From: Casuarius casuarius
Taxonomy: Eukaryota > Chordata > Aves > Casuariiformes > Casuariidae
Direction of reading: 5' to 3'
DNA length: 64,000 nucleotides
Assembly: GCA_003342895.1 (NCBI GenBank)
Contig: PTFA01000276.1
Span: 823,632-887,631, forward strand
In this document: in pieces, positions 1 to 13,800 of the stretch
How the letters are laid out: every line of letters starts with the position of its first letter
Position numbering within the stretch: position 1 is the first letter of the stretch
Translations under genes and position numbers: made by a program
Notes under the pieces: generated by a model
What the model was told of the DNA's origin: nothing
What the model saw: the letters and a program-made list of their open reading frames with translations, nothing else
The model's database searches: none

Positions 1-1755
1 AACCCAGTACCCTAAACCCAAAAAATTAACTTAAAAGACTTCTAGGGTCTAAGGTTTGCTATTGGGCTTTACTGAGAAAGGTCTATATTTTATTGATTCC
101 CAGATTATATAAATTAGTTTTACAGCTATTTTTACTAGGGGGGTACAAGCTGTTAAGGGTATGGCCACATGACCAAAATACTGCAGAGTAAACCAGGTTG
201 TGGATTTACTTTGTATCATGGTTTTGCTGTAACTTATTTCTTCTGCAGTAACTTAGATATTTTCTTACTTTGTAGTAAGCACAAAGCTATTAAATTTCTC
301 ATTAATAAGATACCTCAAAAATTACACTGTATTTACCATAGGGTAAGAGTGCATATGGACAGATACTACAGAATAAACCAGATGATGCTTTAAAGTTAGT
401 ATTGTAATTCCTACAGAAATCAATGGCTGTATGAACACAAGACTAACAGGCACAATGGAGTATCTGCTCATTCACTGATCTTGTCAAATGTAAAAAAAGA
501 CATATACACTATTTTATTGATCAAAATATATTTCCATGAAACCTCTCCAAAGTAAATTGGCTGTTTTCTTTAGTCTACAGTTGAATATAAAATACAAATT
601 CAGCTTTCATTCTCTCTAGCATCAACAACAACTCTGATCTAAGTTTGGGCACAAAATGGTGGCCAAAAGTAATTTTCAAGGTCAGATAGTGAGTCAATTA
701 AAAAAACAACCACCTCCCCTCCCCACATTCATTCCTGGCTGAATGCCTCTGTTCTACTTACTTTGCCACGCATCTTCTGGAAATGATAGAAAAAATTCTT
801 GCCCCATAGCTCCACATCAAAGAATACATTTTTGACTCTAAACAGATGCAGACTGACTAAATAAGTCATGTGGCAAGCAAGCAAAGCGGTACGTGGAGTT
901 CCAGCGCTATTTAATCACTAATGCCATTGGAGAACTCACTCATTTCTTCCTTGCGTACCATCTCTATTATCTGAAATGCAGTATTAGACCAGATCTATAG
1001 ATCTCTCTCTCATGCAGTGCTATTCCATGCTGAAGCACTGGTAGAAATGTTCTGTCCCATAGGAGGTGCCAGAGAGGTAGTAAAGTTTTAACTGGGTTCT
1101 CAAAGGGAACAAAAATTTTTTGATCTTTCTTTTTTTTTCCAAATCCCATTCTTCAAAGTTAATCCATAACATTTTGCTAAGAAAGCTATGCATGGAGAAA
1201 GACTGAGGGAGAAAACCACAAGTTTTCAGTATAACTGGAAGTAAAGGAAAGCCCTTTTATATTCACTATCTGCACATCTCAAAGTTTGGCACACTTAGGA
1301 AAGTCAGGGATAACTTGAAAGGGTAAGAACAAAAAGGTGCATTGGGTTATTTCCATCTTGGATAGGTTGCATCTGAATCAACTTCAATCAATTTAAGAGG
1401 CAATTTTTTTGTATTCATTGCTAACTGCTTTTGTGGGGAACTAAAAAAACAGATGTTTTCATCATGCTGCTGACAGTGTTTTGCTATTCATGCCATCTAT
1501 AAAAACAACACAGCTAATCTATGCATATTTTTATTCATAAGTAGTATAGGATCAATTGGAAATCAGACAAGCATTAGAGTAGATGTAAGTTTCACTTACT
1601 GGTATGAGTGTAAAATCACTTAGAAAAGTTTAAATTCAGTATAATGAAACAATTGCCCATTATAATAAGCACTAAAATCACTTGTCTTATTGAACAAGAG
1701 TTCTTAGAAATTCAGTCATAAAAACAATACAATGCAAAGCTTAAGATACACTCAC
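1..1755 (-). other. SGTB: SGTB intron 8, partial
   Basis: This is AT-rich intron sequence leading off the left edge. I looked on the minus strand for the expected next coding block (the NP-rich and Gln-rich tail) and did not find it. No repeat family, RNA gene or other element is recognised. Confidence 0.75.
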
Positions 1756-1818
1756 CATACTAATAAAGGCAGGATTGTTTATCAAGCTTGCCATGTCAAA
1801 ACTCAGTCCAGTTCCAGT
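1756..1818 (-). CDS. SGTB: SGTB exon 8 (residues 207-227)
   Basis: This 63-bp phase-0 exon encodes [20 protein letters not shown] followed by Met. It opens the C-terminal region, which in SGT proteins has an NP-rich segment followed by a Gln-rich, substrate-binding tail. The acceptor is TTTTAG and the donor GTGAGT. No further SGTB exon is recognisable between here and base 1. Confidence 0.92.
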
Positions 1819-4800
1819 CTAAAAAGAAATTACATTTGAAAATTAATTTACCTAAAAAATCCCAGTTAAAACCACTGTAAATAAAATAGATGCAGGGCTA
1901 ACTTACAGGACTGGACATGTCTCTTAGTTTCTGTTCTGCTATTTTCAAATTTGACTTGTAAGAGTCGTTTTCTGGATCAAGATCAAGTGCTTTTTGGTAA
2001 CTGGTAATTGCTTCTTCATATTTATTCACTGAGGTCAGAGCCAACCTAATGTGAAATAAAAAAATCCTGGTTGGAACATAAATCAGCATCAAAAGATAAC
2101 GATACTGACATTTTCTGCTTGAAGTGAAACACTATCTCACAACTAGTTTTTATCTTTAGTACAAAGTTAAAGCAAGATTTGCTGTCATACTACTATTGCT
2201 TAGTGTAAGTATTTATTTTTGCAGAGTAGAGCATCCCTGAAGAATTTATCTTGCATTGTCTGTTTCACATAAATGCAAGGTTCATTAGAAACTCTTTGGC
2301 ATACTGTGATTTAATCTGAGAGCACAAGCCAGATCCAGCATCTCTGACTGTTCCTGAGCTCTGAATTCCTCTAAACATTTCCTCCAGTTGTTTTGATCCA
2401 AGAGATCATTCTGAAGGACACACTGGTAAGTAAGGTGAATGATGCTCTTCATATTAGTTCTGCAGCTTCAGGGAACCAAATATTGGAACCACAAGTTTCA
2501 GCCTGCAGGTCTTTTGTCTGGGAATCAGTGCAAGATTCTCTTCACAGCTTGCCTAATGGTTATACAAGATATTATCATCATCTGTAAGACTCTGTAAGAA
2601 ACCCTTGTACCAAGGAAACCTGCTTAGTGGTTCAAAAAAGATTCTTCTCCAGCAGCTCAGGAAAGCACAGGATGGATCATCTACTACTCTTGAAAAAATA
2701 TATTCTGCTAACAGACCTTAGTCTTTATCTCAGACAAGAGAGCTCAGTGTGTTACTTGCCCATCATTACTTTCAGTGATTACAAACTGTCATGAGATATG
2801 CCAATAATGGTTTGAAACTCACTGCGCTCCTCAAGGAACCCATACAATTTTTATGTTTTTTCCCTTAAAATAGTTGCTCTCAAACAACATTCTCCCTTTT
2901 GGCCCATTGACTTGCCAAAATAGTTGTTTCCGATCAGGGGAGAAATACAACCAGGTATTTCTGAAATGCAATTATGCTTATTTACAATGAAAATATGTAA
3001 AATCCTGCTTCGTGGAACACAGTATGAGTCAGAACAGCAGACAACAATTTTTTTTTGTTCACAGTTCCAGGCCCACCTCCTAACTAGACAAGTGGTCTCT
3101 CTGGGTCATGCTGGAGGCATCTCTAACTGTCTACATGGCTCCCGTCTCTGCATTCTTCTGTGGCACTTGTTTTTTTCTGTGACACACACAGCTTCTCTCA
3201 AATCCTCAGAAAAACTGATACACCTCTGTAATGCAGTAGGAAAACATAACTTTCTCACAGGATTTTTTGTTGAGATGGTGGCTTCTGCACTTGTTTCTTT
3301 TTAGATATTACTAAACAAGCACTGTTTCCTCATTCAGCTTATGCAAATTACATTATTATATCCATCTACTGAGTTAAGCAACAGTCTGTAGCTCAAAATA
3401 TATGCTTTATTGTAACAACAATATATCAGCCTATCAAACAAGAGAAACTTGATCCCCTGAGAATGAACCTACTTACACTGTATATCAAAAAGCACACTGG
3501 TCTTACATCCAAAACTCTAAAATAACCTCCAATCTCCAATTAAGTCAGCCTGTGGTTTCCCTCCATCCCACTGAAATCTGGGGATCTCTAGATCATGTCT
3601 CCATAAAGCAAAACTAAAGAGTGTTAAGACAAAACTAATTCAACAGTCTCTAAAATTTCAAAGTAAATTAACTATGGGTTAGACCACCTCAGAAGCCAAT
3701 CAGGCTACAGCAGTACTAGTAAAATAACTCTGTCAGGGAAGATTTTCAGGTAATAGAATTCAATTATCTTTACTCTGAGATAAATGGTCCCTGGCACAGT
3801 TTTGTCCCAGGCCAACTAGCATTATCCCAAACGATCCTGGGGCATGGTTCAGAAGTTAACACAGGCCAAAGCAATTTAGCAATAGGCAGTTTGAATTCAG
3901 CCACTCCATAATGCAAACTAGCAGAGTTTAATAGTATGAACATGGACCATTTTGTGCCAGCTGACTCCCAAGAACAATCCCAAGCATTTTTTAATTTATT
4001 AGTATAGACATAACCTCAAAAGCCAAAAGTCTAAGGCAATGTTCAGCCCAGACCCTCACAGTGTGTTTGATTATTGAAAATGCAAAGCTACATGTCTCCA
4101 AACAGAATGGCTCTTCACTCAAGTAGATATTCAATTCAGGAGAATATTCCTGGCATTATTGTTTGAGATAGCACTTAATCAGACCCACCGCCTAAAGGGA
4201 TAATACTGTTAATCTCTCAGACATGATTCAGAAAAGTTACTAATGAGATATAGCACAGTCTTGCTAAAAAATCCGCTTCATGAGAGTTATTGAACAGAAA
4301 AATTAAGTCTCTACTCCAGTTAGCACTAAAGCCCCGATACTTTTAGGATTTTGTTCTCTAACAGCATCATTAGCAGACTAGACTCACTGTTGCAACCATA
4401 GAATTCTTATTACTCATAATAAGGTAGGAAGTAAAAAAAAAAAAAAAAAAAGATACATCTTGACTTCCTAAACTAAATTGGCAAAGTTTGTAAATTGAAA
4501 GGAAAAAAAAAAAGGCAAAAAAAAGCAAACTGACCAGAACTGATATGAAATTACTGAGATCAACAGCGTCTATAAAGCTTAAAGCTGATAGCCCTATAGT
4601 ATCATTTTCAGAGAACTGCAACATTTTCAGGCTAAGATTGTCAGCTGAAATAAAACAGCATAGCTCCATTGATTTCAGAAAATCTATGGTGATTTACACT
4701 TGGTCTTCAGTGTCTACTGAGATTTGTATTAGCTTACCCCATTCTCCCATATGCTTTGCTGTATTTTGGATCTATTGCTATGGCTCTCTCACAATCCTTT

Positions 4801-7800
4801 ATTGCTTCACTGTAGTTGCTGAGCTTACTTTGAGCAGCGGCCCTAAAAGAAAGTGGAAAGAGAGAACTTTGTCAAAAAGCAACACCAAGAAAAAAAGCTC
4901 AGAGATTCACAAGTCCATGACTAACTTTAGACATGTTTAATTTTACTGGCTTTTCATTCATTATATAGAAGATGCCTCAGCTCTCTTTAATTCAGTGGGA
5001 TATGCAAATGTTCTGAATTAAGTATGTGCTTAAGTGCATTGCTAGACTAGGGTTTTGGAGAACACAGGCTCACCTTTAAGGACACAAAGGATAAGTAATT
5101 CTAAGAAATTGTTTTAGAACCAGCACACAACTATGCACAAAATACATCACAAAACCTATTATAAGAACTGAAACTCTCACAAAGCAGAATGTTTACATAG
5201 AATCATTGTTTAAACAGAAGTATTTTATACAATTGCCCTTTTCCAGTGAGAAGTATATTTTTACTGCCATTTCATAACATTCAATGGATGCCCTCATTTT
5301 TCACTGCTCTTTTCTCTGCTTTCTGAAACATCAGAACTGCTAAAATTTCCTTTCAGTAAGGGCTGCTCCACTTGCTCGCAGAAATTGGCTTCAGGATAAT
5401 GATTATAAAAGAACTAGCAACTTTCCACTGAAAGCCATATTTCTGTTACAGGAACATGGTTGTTCCCTAGAGGCAACTCATGCTTACAGCTAAATGAGGA
5501 TAGCATTTCTTAGTAATCTCTGAATTACTAAATTATAATTGTGTCTCTACACCAGAGAGACAAAATTAAATGTTGTGGACATTTATACTTTAAGATTAAA
5601 GACTTGCCCAAACTAAATAGGAGAGTGGAACAGATTAATGCTCAAAATTTTCCCAGCTTGAAAGGTCTCAAAAACATTCTAATTTATGTTTTTCCTTAGT
5701 TAAAGAACTATAGTAAAAATGACCATTTCCATTGCATGAAGTATTTTTCTCTTTCATTAGGGATGCTAAATATGACAGAAATCATCATTGTATTTCCTCC
5801 TTTCTCCTGTGATGCCCTCTGAATTGCATGTTTTGTCTGATTGATTAAAATCTCTTCCGAATAGGACTATTTATATCTTTCAAATACCTGTCCAGCTTCA
5901 CAGATGTCAGTGAACATGTATGGATAAAATCAGGGACAATGCTTACTCTTGCATTTGTTTGAACCAAAAATGTTTATCCATGCTGGCAGGCAATTTATAT
6001 GGCCAGTTAAAACTTTGATCTCAGCTTTGTCTTCTTCCCACTGCTATGAATAAAAAGCAATACTGTTGAAGGCAGTAACTCTCCACTGATTCCAAACTAG
6101 CATAAGAACAAGGTCTATGTTTATTTGGACACTGCATCACCCTCAAAATTCCAAGCAACTGCATGTCCTTCTTTTAAATAACTTTGTACAATACTGTGCT
6201 CACTGACATCAAGATGCATTTTGGTCCTCACCCATTTAGCGTGTGATGTTGTTGCACACACAGTGAAGTGTATCTTCTCTTTTGGCAACTACAGATTTGG
6301 TGCCTAAGCACAATCTAACAAGGAAACTTCTATTGATTTTGGGAGGCTTTGGAATCACGTATAGCCATTTAAAACCTAAAATCACTTATGTGATCTGTTT
6401 TCTCAGGGAAAATAGATGATTTACATTCTGAACTGTCTTGAATATTTAATGTCATACTAGTAAACTGTGAATTCCCTGCCTCTTTATGCTTGTCACTAAA
6501 CACTGAATCATCCACTTGTATTTATCACAAACTCCTCGAGTAATGGAAGCATAGCTCAGAAAACAGAAAAATCAGTGGATTTTTCAGGTACAGTGCCACA
6601 AGGCCAGGTTAACTGCACTCGAGTTGATAAGTCCTTCTGGTAACAGACACACTGAGCAGTATAGAGCAGAGAGACACTACGCTGCCTGTCTAGAGACAGG
6701 TCACTTCCAGGAGGGCTCATAGGCTATATTGCTTATGTTTCTGTACCGGCCTTCAGCACAGTAAAGCCGAATTTGCATGCTCCTGGCTCTTGGGATAACG
6801 TGCTCTGCCAGACTTCATCTGGTCCCATTATCAGTAGTACAGTGAAGAACTGATTACACTATGAAACTACAATAACATAGTCTTGTTACTTTTTCAACAG
6901 GTCCTACATAAAGATGCTAAGTATTTAAACAATGCCTGAAGTCCCCAAAATGCTATACTCATGTTAATGATCCTTTTTCCAGGGAAAGTCAATACTGTGA
7001 GAGAAAGAGATGGCAGATGATCCACTGGAACAGTGGTGGGGGGTGGGGGGGAGGCTCTTACTCTCTAACTTCTAACAGACTTGGAATCACAATTTAATAT
7101 AGAGATTCTAACTCACAAAAAACTGATCTCAAGTGTTATGAATTACTTTAAAGTCCATATTACACATTTAGTTAATACAGATAGACTCAGTCAGTTCATT
7201 TCTGATAAAGATTCATATCTTCAGATAGATCTGTTACAAATTTAACATGTTAGTTCCTGAGCAGCAGCTATTTTTAGCCTCATGTTGTTTTGATCTACTT
7301 CATAATTTATCTTTTATATTATGTTCATGAAGTCTGAGGAATGGAGGGGGTACATTATTTTGTTTTTACCTGTTGCAATAATAGACTGCATTGTTTGGAT
7401 CCAATTCTATAGCTCTAGTATAACAATCCACTGCAGCACCATAATTTTCTTCTTTCATGTGATTGTTACCTGAAATAAAGTACAGAAAGCTTTTAAGTAG
7501 TTAAAAGATACAGTGCTACGTATGAAAGCAAAACAGTCACACTGTAACATCCATAAGACAGCTATGACTTCACTTTTTCAAGATATATTATTTTAAATAG
7601 AATTGGCAGGAAATAATGCAAATAAAAGTACGTACTATGTATGTAAAAGTTTGTTATGTACAGGGTAGTCCACCACAAACTTTCCCCTTCTCATCTTGCT
7701 ATTTTACACTTTCTAGGTAGTTTCTGCTGTTAAGCAAAGACTAGTTTGTTGAAAAGTGGTTCTAAAGCAATTCAACCACAACACCTCCATCGTAATTTAG

Positions 7801-10800
7801 ATTCATCAGTCTAAGTACCTTTGCAAACCTCATACTACAGTAGGCTATATGTTAAATCCCTTTTGGTCTCATCTTGTCACATCTCCCAACAACTTGCCTC
7901 TAGCTACACATATGACATGGTAATGTTAAACAAAAACAAAACCCAAGCAGCATATAAGCCCCACTTCTGTGCAGCTCTCACATAGTTTAGTCATTAAGAT
8001 AATGAAGAGCATGTATAGCACAGACAGCCTAAAATGATTCAGATGTAAAATTTCTCACCATAAGCAGCCATCAAAACTCAGAATTTCTCGTCCATAAGAA
8101 AGTTTGACATTTTGTAACCTTTGTAGCTCAGTGCAGTGAAAAACTAGAAATGTATTTACCTGTTCTATGGAAAGAAAATTCTGGGGTAAGTTAATTCAAA
8201 AAAAAAATACATCTTAGTTGCATTCTTTCTGCCCTGACACAGAGCAGTGCAGGTAGCTTCTTTCTTTCCCCATGACAAAATAATAGAAAAATGAAGCCCT
8301 AGTTCTGAGTTCCCAAAGCCTAAGGTTGTCCCTGGTCTCTAGACCCTTGAAGCCTTGGCTCTCCAGCAATGTCAAGAAATAAGCTGGCAGGAGAGTGACA
8401 GACTTGCTTGTGTTTTGGCAAAATACTTCATCCCTCTCCCAAAATAAGCAAGAGAAGGGAAGCGTCAACAGGTTGCTACAGATGTAAATAATTGCATAAG
8501 CAAAGGCTCAAAGTTCCAGTCAGCGCAGCATGCTATTTCTGATGCAAGAGACTGTGGAGCAAGCAGCCCTAGATGCTAACCGTTTTTAGTACTAACTGAA
8601 AACAACTATGCTTGCATTTACTTGTGAGCATTGGGGGGCTTAAAAAACACAACCAAATTTAGGTAACTAAGTATCACCAATGTAGTACAAAATTACCTCA
8701 ATTCGAGAGTGATGTAAGAGAGACTGTGACTATATTCAGCACTCTCTGTCAATGAGAAGGTAAACTGAAACTGTAATCACACGTATACCTTCAATATATA
8801 CACAGCATGTAACTGTGCTGGTACCGTATTTTAGAAGTCCATCTTTCCTTTGATTTAATGTAAAGGTCTGCACACTATATCTTCTTGTGAGTTGTAAGAC
8901 TGAAGTTAAAAGATAACAATTGATCTTTAGCCCAACTAAAATTCCAGCTGCAATGAGATTGCAGCAGTTAACTTTTCTGTAAAACAAAACTGCTATCAAT
9001 GACCACTAAAGTTGGAATTTCTGATACTGCTCTGAACCAACGATGACCTGAGATCCAGGACTAAGTTGGAGCTAGTATAAATAGGTCCCAATCTTGCTCT
9101 CTCCAACTCAGAATTTGGCTAAAGGAAAATAAGATAGTAGAGAGACCTACTATTTCTGCTGAGACTATGCAATTTGGGACAAAAGGAAAAGCAACTGTAA
9201 TATTTTATTCTAATGCCAGGCAAGAATTCTTAAAATGAAAAAAGAAACAAACAGTCTTACTTTACAAATGAACATGTGTCTTTTTACAGTGAAAATACTA
9301 ACTATTATTAGTATGTATACTGTGGTAATACCTAGAAACTCTATTCAGAATCAACCCACTGTTATATGACACAAACCCACACACAATCTCTACGTAGTTT
9401 ATATTAACACAAAGTATCAAGGGATACACAGGATTAGGGAAATAGAATCAAGTATTTACTAGTCTGGAGATTATATGACTTCCTGGTTTTCATAAATAAT
9501 GACCAAGAAAGAAAACTGAGCTATCTAATTTTGTTTCACCGTTCATCAGCTAATTTCTACAAGGCAGATTTGAGAGCAGAGGAGGAGCAAGCTGGTGGCA
9601 GAAAAGTGAAAGAAGTTACTACTCACAGGTAAGGGATCACACAGATAAAAGCCAGGAAGTGACAGAATTATAAAAGATATGGCTCAAATGGACTTTAACA
9701 AGTTATCTAATTCATTTCCCTAAGCCCAGGGCAGAAAAGTACTCAAAACTGAAAATATATCAGGATTGATAGGACAAAAGCAGCATTACAAAACAGGACA
9801 GGAAGCTCTAATTTTATTAAAGGAAATCAAGCAAAGCATTTTAAGCACTTCCGAACTCCTTACTAATGCCTCTAATGGCTGACCCATTAAGTGGCCTTTT
9901 GTTGAAGCAGACTCCTTCAAATTTTTCAGCAGAGAAATGAATTGCTTTATAACACCACACAAAGACTAACACATAGCATACACTAACTTCATTTTCTTAG
10001 TCCAGTTCACAAACCCACAATTCACAGATGACAAGACAGAAGGCACTGATTTAGATCATCCATTGTTATGGATTGGACTAGAAAGTCCAATAACTGTACT
10101 GAGTGCTGCTGGTATTCTTCACTGCATGAGCTGGCAGCAGCACACAGTAAAAAGAAAAGCCAGCACGCACAAAAGGCAGGTCACTTCTTACTTCTCTTCA
10201 CTTGTGAAGTAACCTGGTTTGAACTCATATCCTCAGAAGTAGAGATAATGACCAACTTCAACAACAAGCATAAGCAAAAGGTTGTGGGTTTTATTCTTTG
10301 TTTGTTTTTAGAACCAGTAATGGACTGTGCATTCTTTTTGCCATCCATAATGACTGCAGATGGCCAATTTTAAAACAAGAGAGACACTGTATTCATTCTC
10401 AAATACGGTCTGATTTTTTCCAAGTCATTATCCTGACATTTTTTTCAGAGGATTACACCTGCCTTGCAAGTAGAAACATATTTATTTTTTTCCTATAAAA
10501 CCCAGATAAGTGTCAGGAAATCCAAAAGGTCATTAAAAACGTGATTTGCAAAGCATAAATCCATCTGATACCAATTCATATCAGTAATCAGTTCTATGTC
10601 CCTTTTTTTTTTTAAATGGGGAAAAAAAAATGGATTCCGTCTTGGTAAGTATTAGTGAAGACTTCTTCTATACAGCTGTCTTTCTTATGTTCACTGCAGT
10701 AAAACTTATCAAAGGGAAAATAAACAAGTGTCTTTTCTGCAATTTTTATAAAGTATACAAATTTGCTTTAAAAATCATGTGAAATACCGATGCTAGTAAC

Positions 10801-13800
10801 CTGACAGTAACCTTACCAATGTTATAATATTCAGCTAGGATATAACACTTGATATAAGATACCATTTTCAATACGAGGTAAAAACAATATAGAAATTATG
10901 TGGACAGAGAAAGCCATAATATGCTGAACAATAATTGTTCATTCTTTAAAGCTTCTACTACTCAAGAATGTTGACCAGGACTTCATGTGTTATCTATTAG
11001 TTTTTAGCAGTCTCCTGAGCAATAAGCGGCAAGGCAGAGAATAGACTAAATCTCTTAAATCTCAGATAGAGCACATCATTTATCCCTCTTACAATACGAC
11101 AGTCAACAAAATATAAACTCAAGATTTGGTGTGGGATTTGCTGCCCAGCTGCTATGCTATCACTATCCATGATAATCCAAAAATCTTAATATCTCCAGGA
11201 GCCAACAAGAGCGTAACATGTTTATTTCTTAATTAATTACAAACCTTCATCCTTCAGCTGGTCAGCCTTTTCAACGTCTTCTGGTAAAGAATCTGAGAGA
11301 GGCAGCATGTCATTCTGTGTATTAAAAAAAAAAAGAGTTTTTTTCATTAAAATATAAGCCCTGATTATATTAAAAAAAATTATTTCATCCTGGGAAGAAT
11401 TATTCCACCATTATATCAACAATTAACCAGATTTTCTGTAGTGCACAGGAAGCGTGAAAAAACTAAAACATCCTTAAAAGAGAAAGATAGGCTTTTTTTC
11501 CACTATTAAAGAAACCTTATAGCTCACCACACATTTTAAGGAATTCAAGGAGAAGAGAGGTAATTGATTTGTTTCTGCAGTCTTGGTTTTCTTACTTCTG
11601 ACTCTTTTCTTTGCCACCTGGTGGTTCCTGTGCTTCCTCTACTGGGGACTTCTATATAATGTAAATTACTAGCCTGCATTTTAAAAGTTCACATTTAAAG
11701 GTTAGTGTTCATGGGGCCTTTTTTAAAACTGAATGACTCAATTATTTCCACATGGGAATAAGGAGCATCAGAAAACTGTGGATGACCTCAAGCACTTTCC
11801 AGGCAATTATCTCTGGGACTGACAAAATGCTTAACTGCAACTGAGGGATAAAATCCTTCAAGTGAGAATGAGACATCCACTGTTTAGTAATATTCTACAT
11901 GGAATTGTCCTTGCCTGACTGAAATTAATTCCTCCCACCATCCCAAAAGATTTTCATTCTGCCAGCTTTTATGGTAATTCCACTTTTTTCATGTTTTCCT
12001 AAAGTTTCCACATTGTTTTGACCTACATAGCTCTTTAGGTTGTGAATATAATATGAAATCTTATCACCTATTGGCAGAGTAACTCTAGAATCTAAATTCA
12101 ACGCTTACCTTGTGAAAAGAATTTGTGAACATCTCTATCAAATGTTGTGGAGGTGCAAGATGAGTATCTTCCAGGTTAATCTTAAAAACAGTCTCCAGAC
12201 ACTGAATTGCAACTTGCAAGGGGGGGGAGGGGAGGGGAAAAAAAGTCAGTCACCCATTTTTCAATAAAGTGTAATTGCATTAATTTATTTATAAAGCTGT
12301 AATTCACTTCCTTATTGAGCTAGTAAGAGCAGCTCTTTTAAACACATCATGAAATAAACAGAGGCTACCTGATCCCCACAGAACTGACTTGCTAGATAAC
12401 AGTATAAGCTATACAAAATCTATACATAGCTCTGTCATTACTCTTGAATCAGATAAAAGCTTTTATTTCAGTTCTCTCAATCATTTGATTTTTTTTTACA
12501 TAAAAATATGAGTATTTAACAAAAGCATCACAATATATAATACAACTATGCGTGTGTCACACACACCACCCCCAAACACCACAACCAAATTGTAACCCAT
12601 TTGTGTGGCCTAACATAATACTTAGAAGAAAATGGCTCATCTTTATTGTAAAGAATAAATGCAAGATACACACAAATACTTACTATTTTTCTCTTTTTTG
12701 AAGTAAAATATATTCATTTGAAGCCATTTTTCATTAATAAAATGCTTCGTCAATCACAAGCCTTTATAGTACAAAGAAATATATTTGCAATATCCTCTCG
12801 CATGTTCTGTTGTTAAAGGATTAAATGGCCCTCCCAATCCTGCAATAAGTACATTCACAACTTTTCTTAAGTGAGCAATTCTAAAAAAAAGGGGAGCTAA
12901 ATGCCTAAGTGAAGTTTTAATTGCCATTTATCAACTTCTATGTAAAAATATGTGAGCACATCTTTTACATATAATCATATAATTAACAGAACATATGTAT
13001 ACATAATATCTTAAGATTATAGGAAAAATACAGATATAATTGGAGAATCTAGTAGCATATTTTCATTAAGATATATCACCTAGACTGAAAACTGAGAAGT
13101 AACAGAGAAGAATCTTTACAAAGCCTGGTTTGCATTCAGAAAAATGAATCTTATGTTATATTTTATTTTATAGATACAACTTTTTAACCTGAACTAGAGA
13201 TAACCAGGAGCAGGAACCCCAAATTCAAATTAAGTATCATTAAAAACTGAATGTTGAAATTTAGTTCGAATTACATATAATTTGAATACTTATTTGCATT
13301 ATAATGAACCTGAATGCTGACCCAAAATTAAAAACATAAAATTATTGAAAGTTAACAAGAAAAAGGCAAATCTGAGGAGCCTGTTTTCCATGTCATAGCT
13401 GGGAAAAAGGCAAAAAAGTATACTTGCAAAATAAATAGTAAAACCTGGAAGATTTTTTTTTTAATCTTTGATCACATACAACAGAAGTGATTCAGAAAAA
13501 GACAAGTATGATACAAAATTTATGTTAATAGTATGTAACACTGACTGAATACATGACTAAATATGCATATAACTTGCTCCTATGATCCATATGTGGTAAA
13601 AATTTATCATTTTGCCAGGTTCTAAATTACCGCGTAATAACACTGACGGACCTGGGTTAAATTCCTTTGTCTCCTGGCACTAAACTGATATGTAGGAAAA
13701 TTTAATTATAGTAAAGTGAGCATTGATTATTCTGAATTCTGAATTATATATTAATAGTACTTCTTATAAAGCCTATCATAAAATCACTGAAATTAGATAT

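Noticed and set aside
2924..3304. 126-codon plus-strand open frame in SGTB intron 6
   Set aside because: No recognisable domain and no splice context supporting an exon. Length is within chance for this much sequence.
3430..4240. Texture of a decayed interspersed repeat
   Set aside because: I could not match it to any family I know, so no mobile-element call is made.
4545..4940. 131-codon plus-strand open frame
   Set aside because: It is the antisense of SGTB exon 6, whose sense translation is an unmistakable TPR.
7038..7051. G-rich run in SGTB intron 5
   Set aside because: Two long G runs only; it does not form a clear four-run motif and lies far from any splice site.
9690..9740. Possible CR1 3'-end snippet
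   Set aside because: Only a few short words resemble the consensus. It is too short to support a call.
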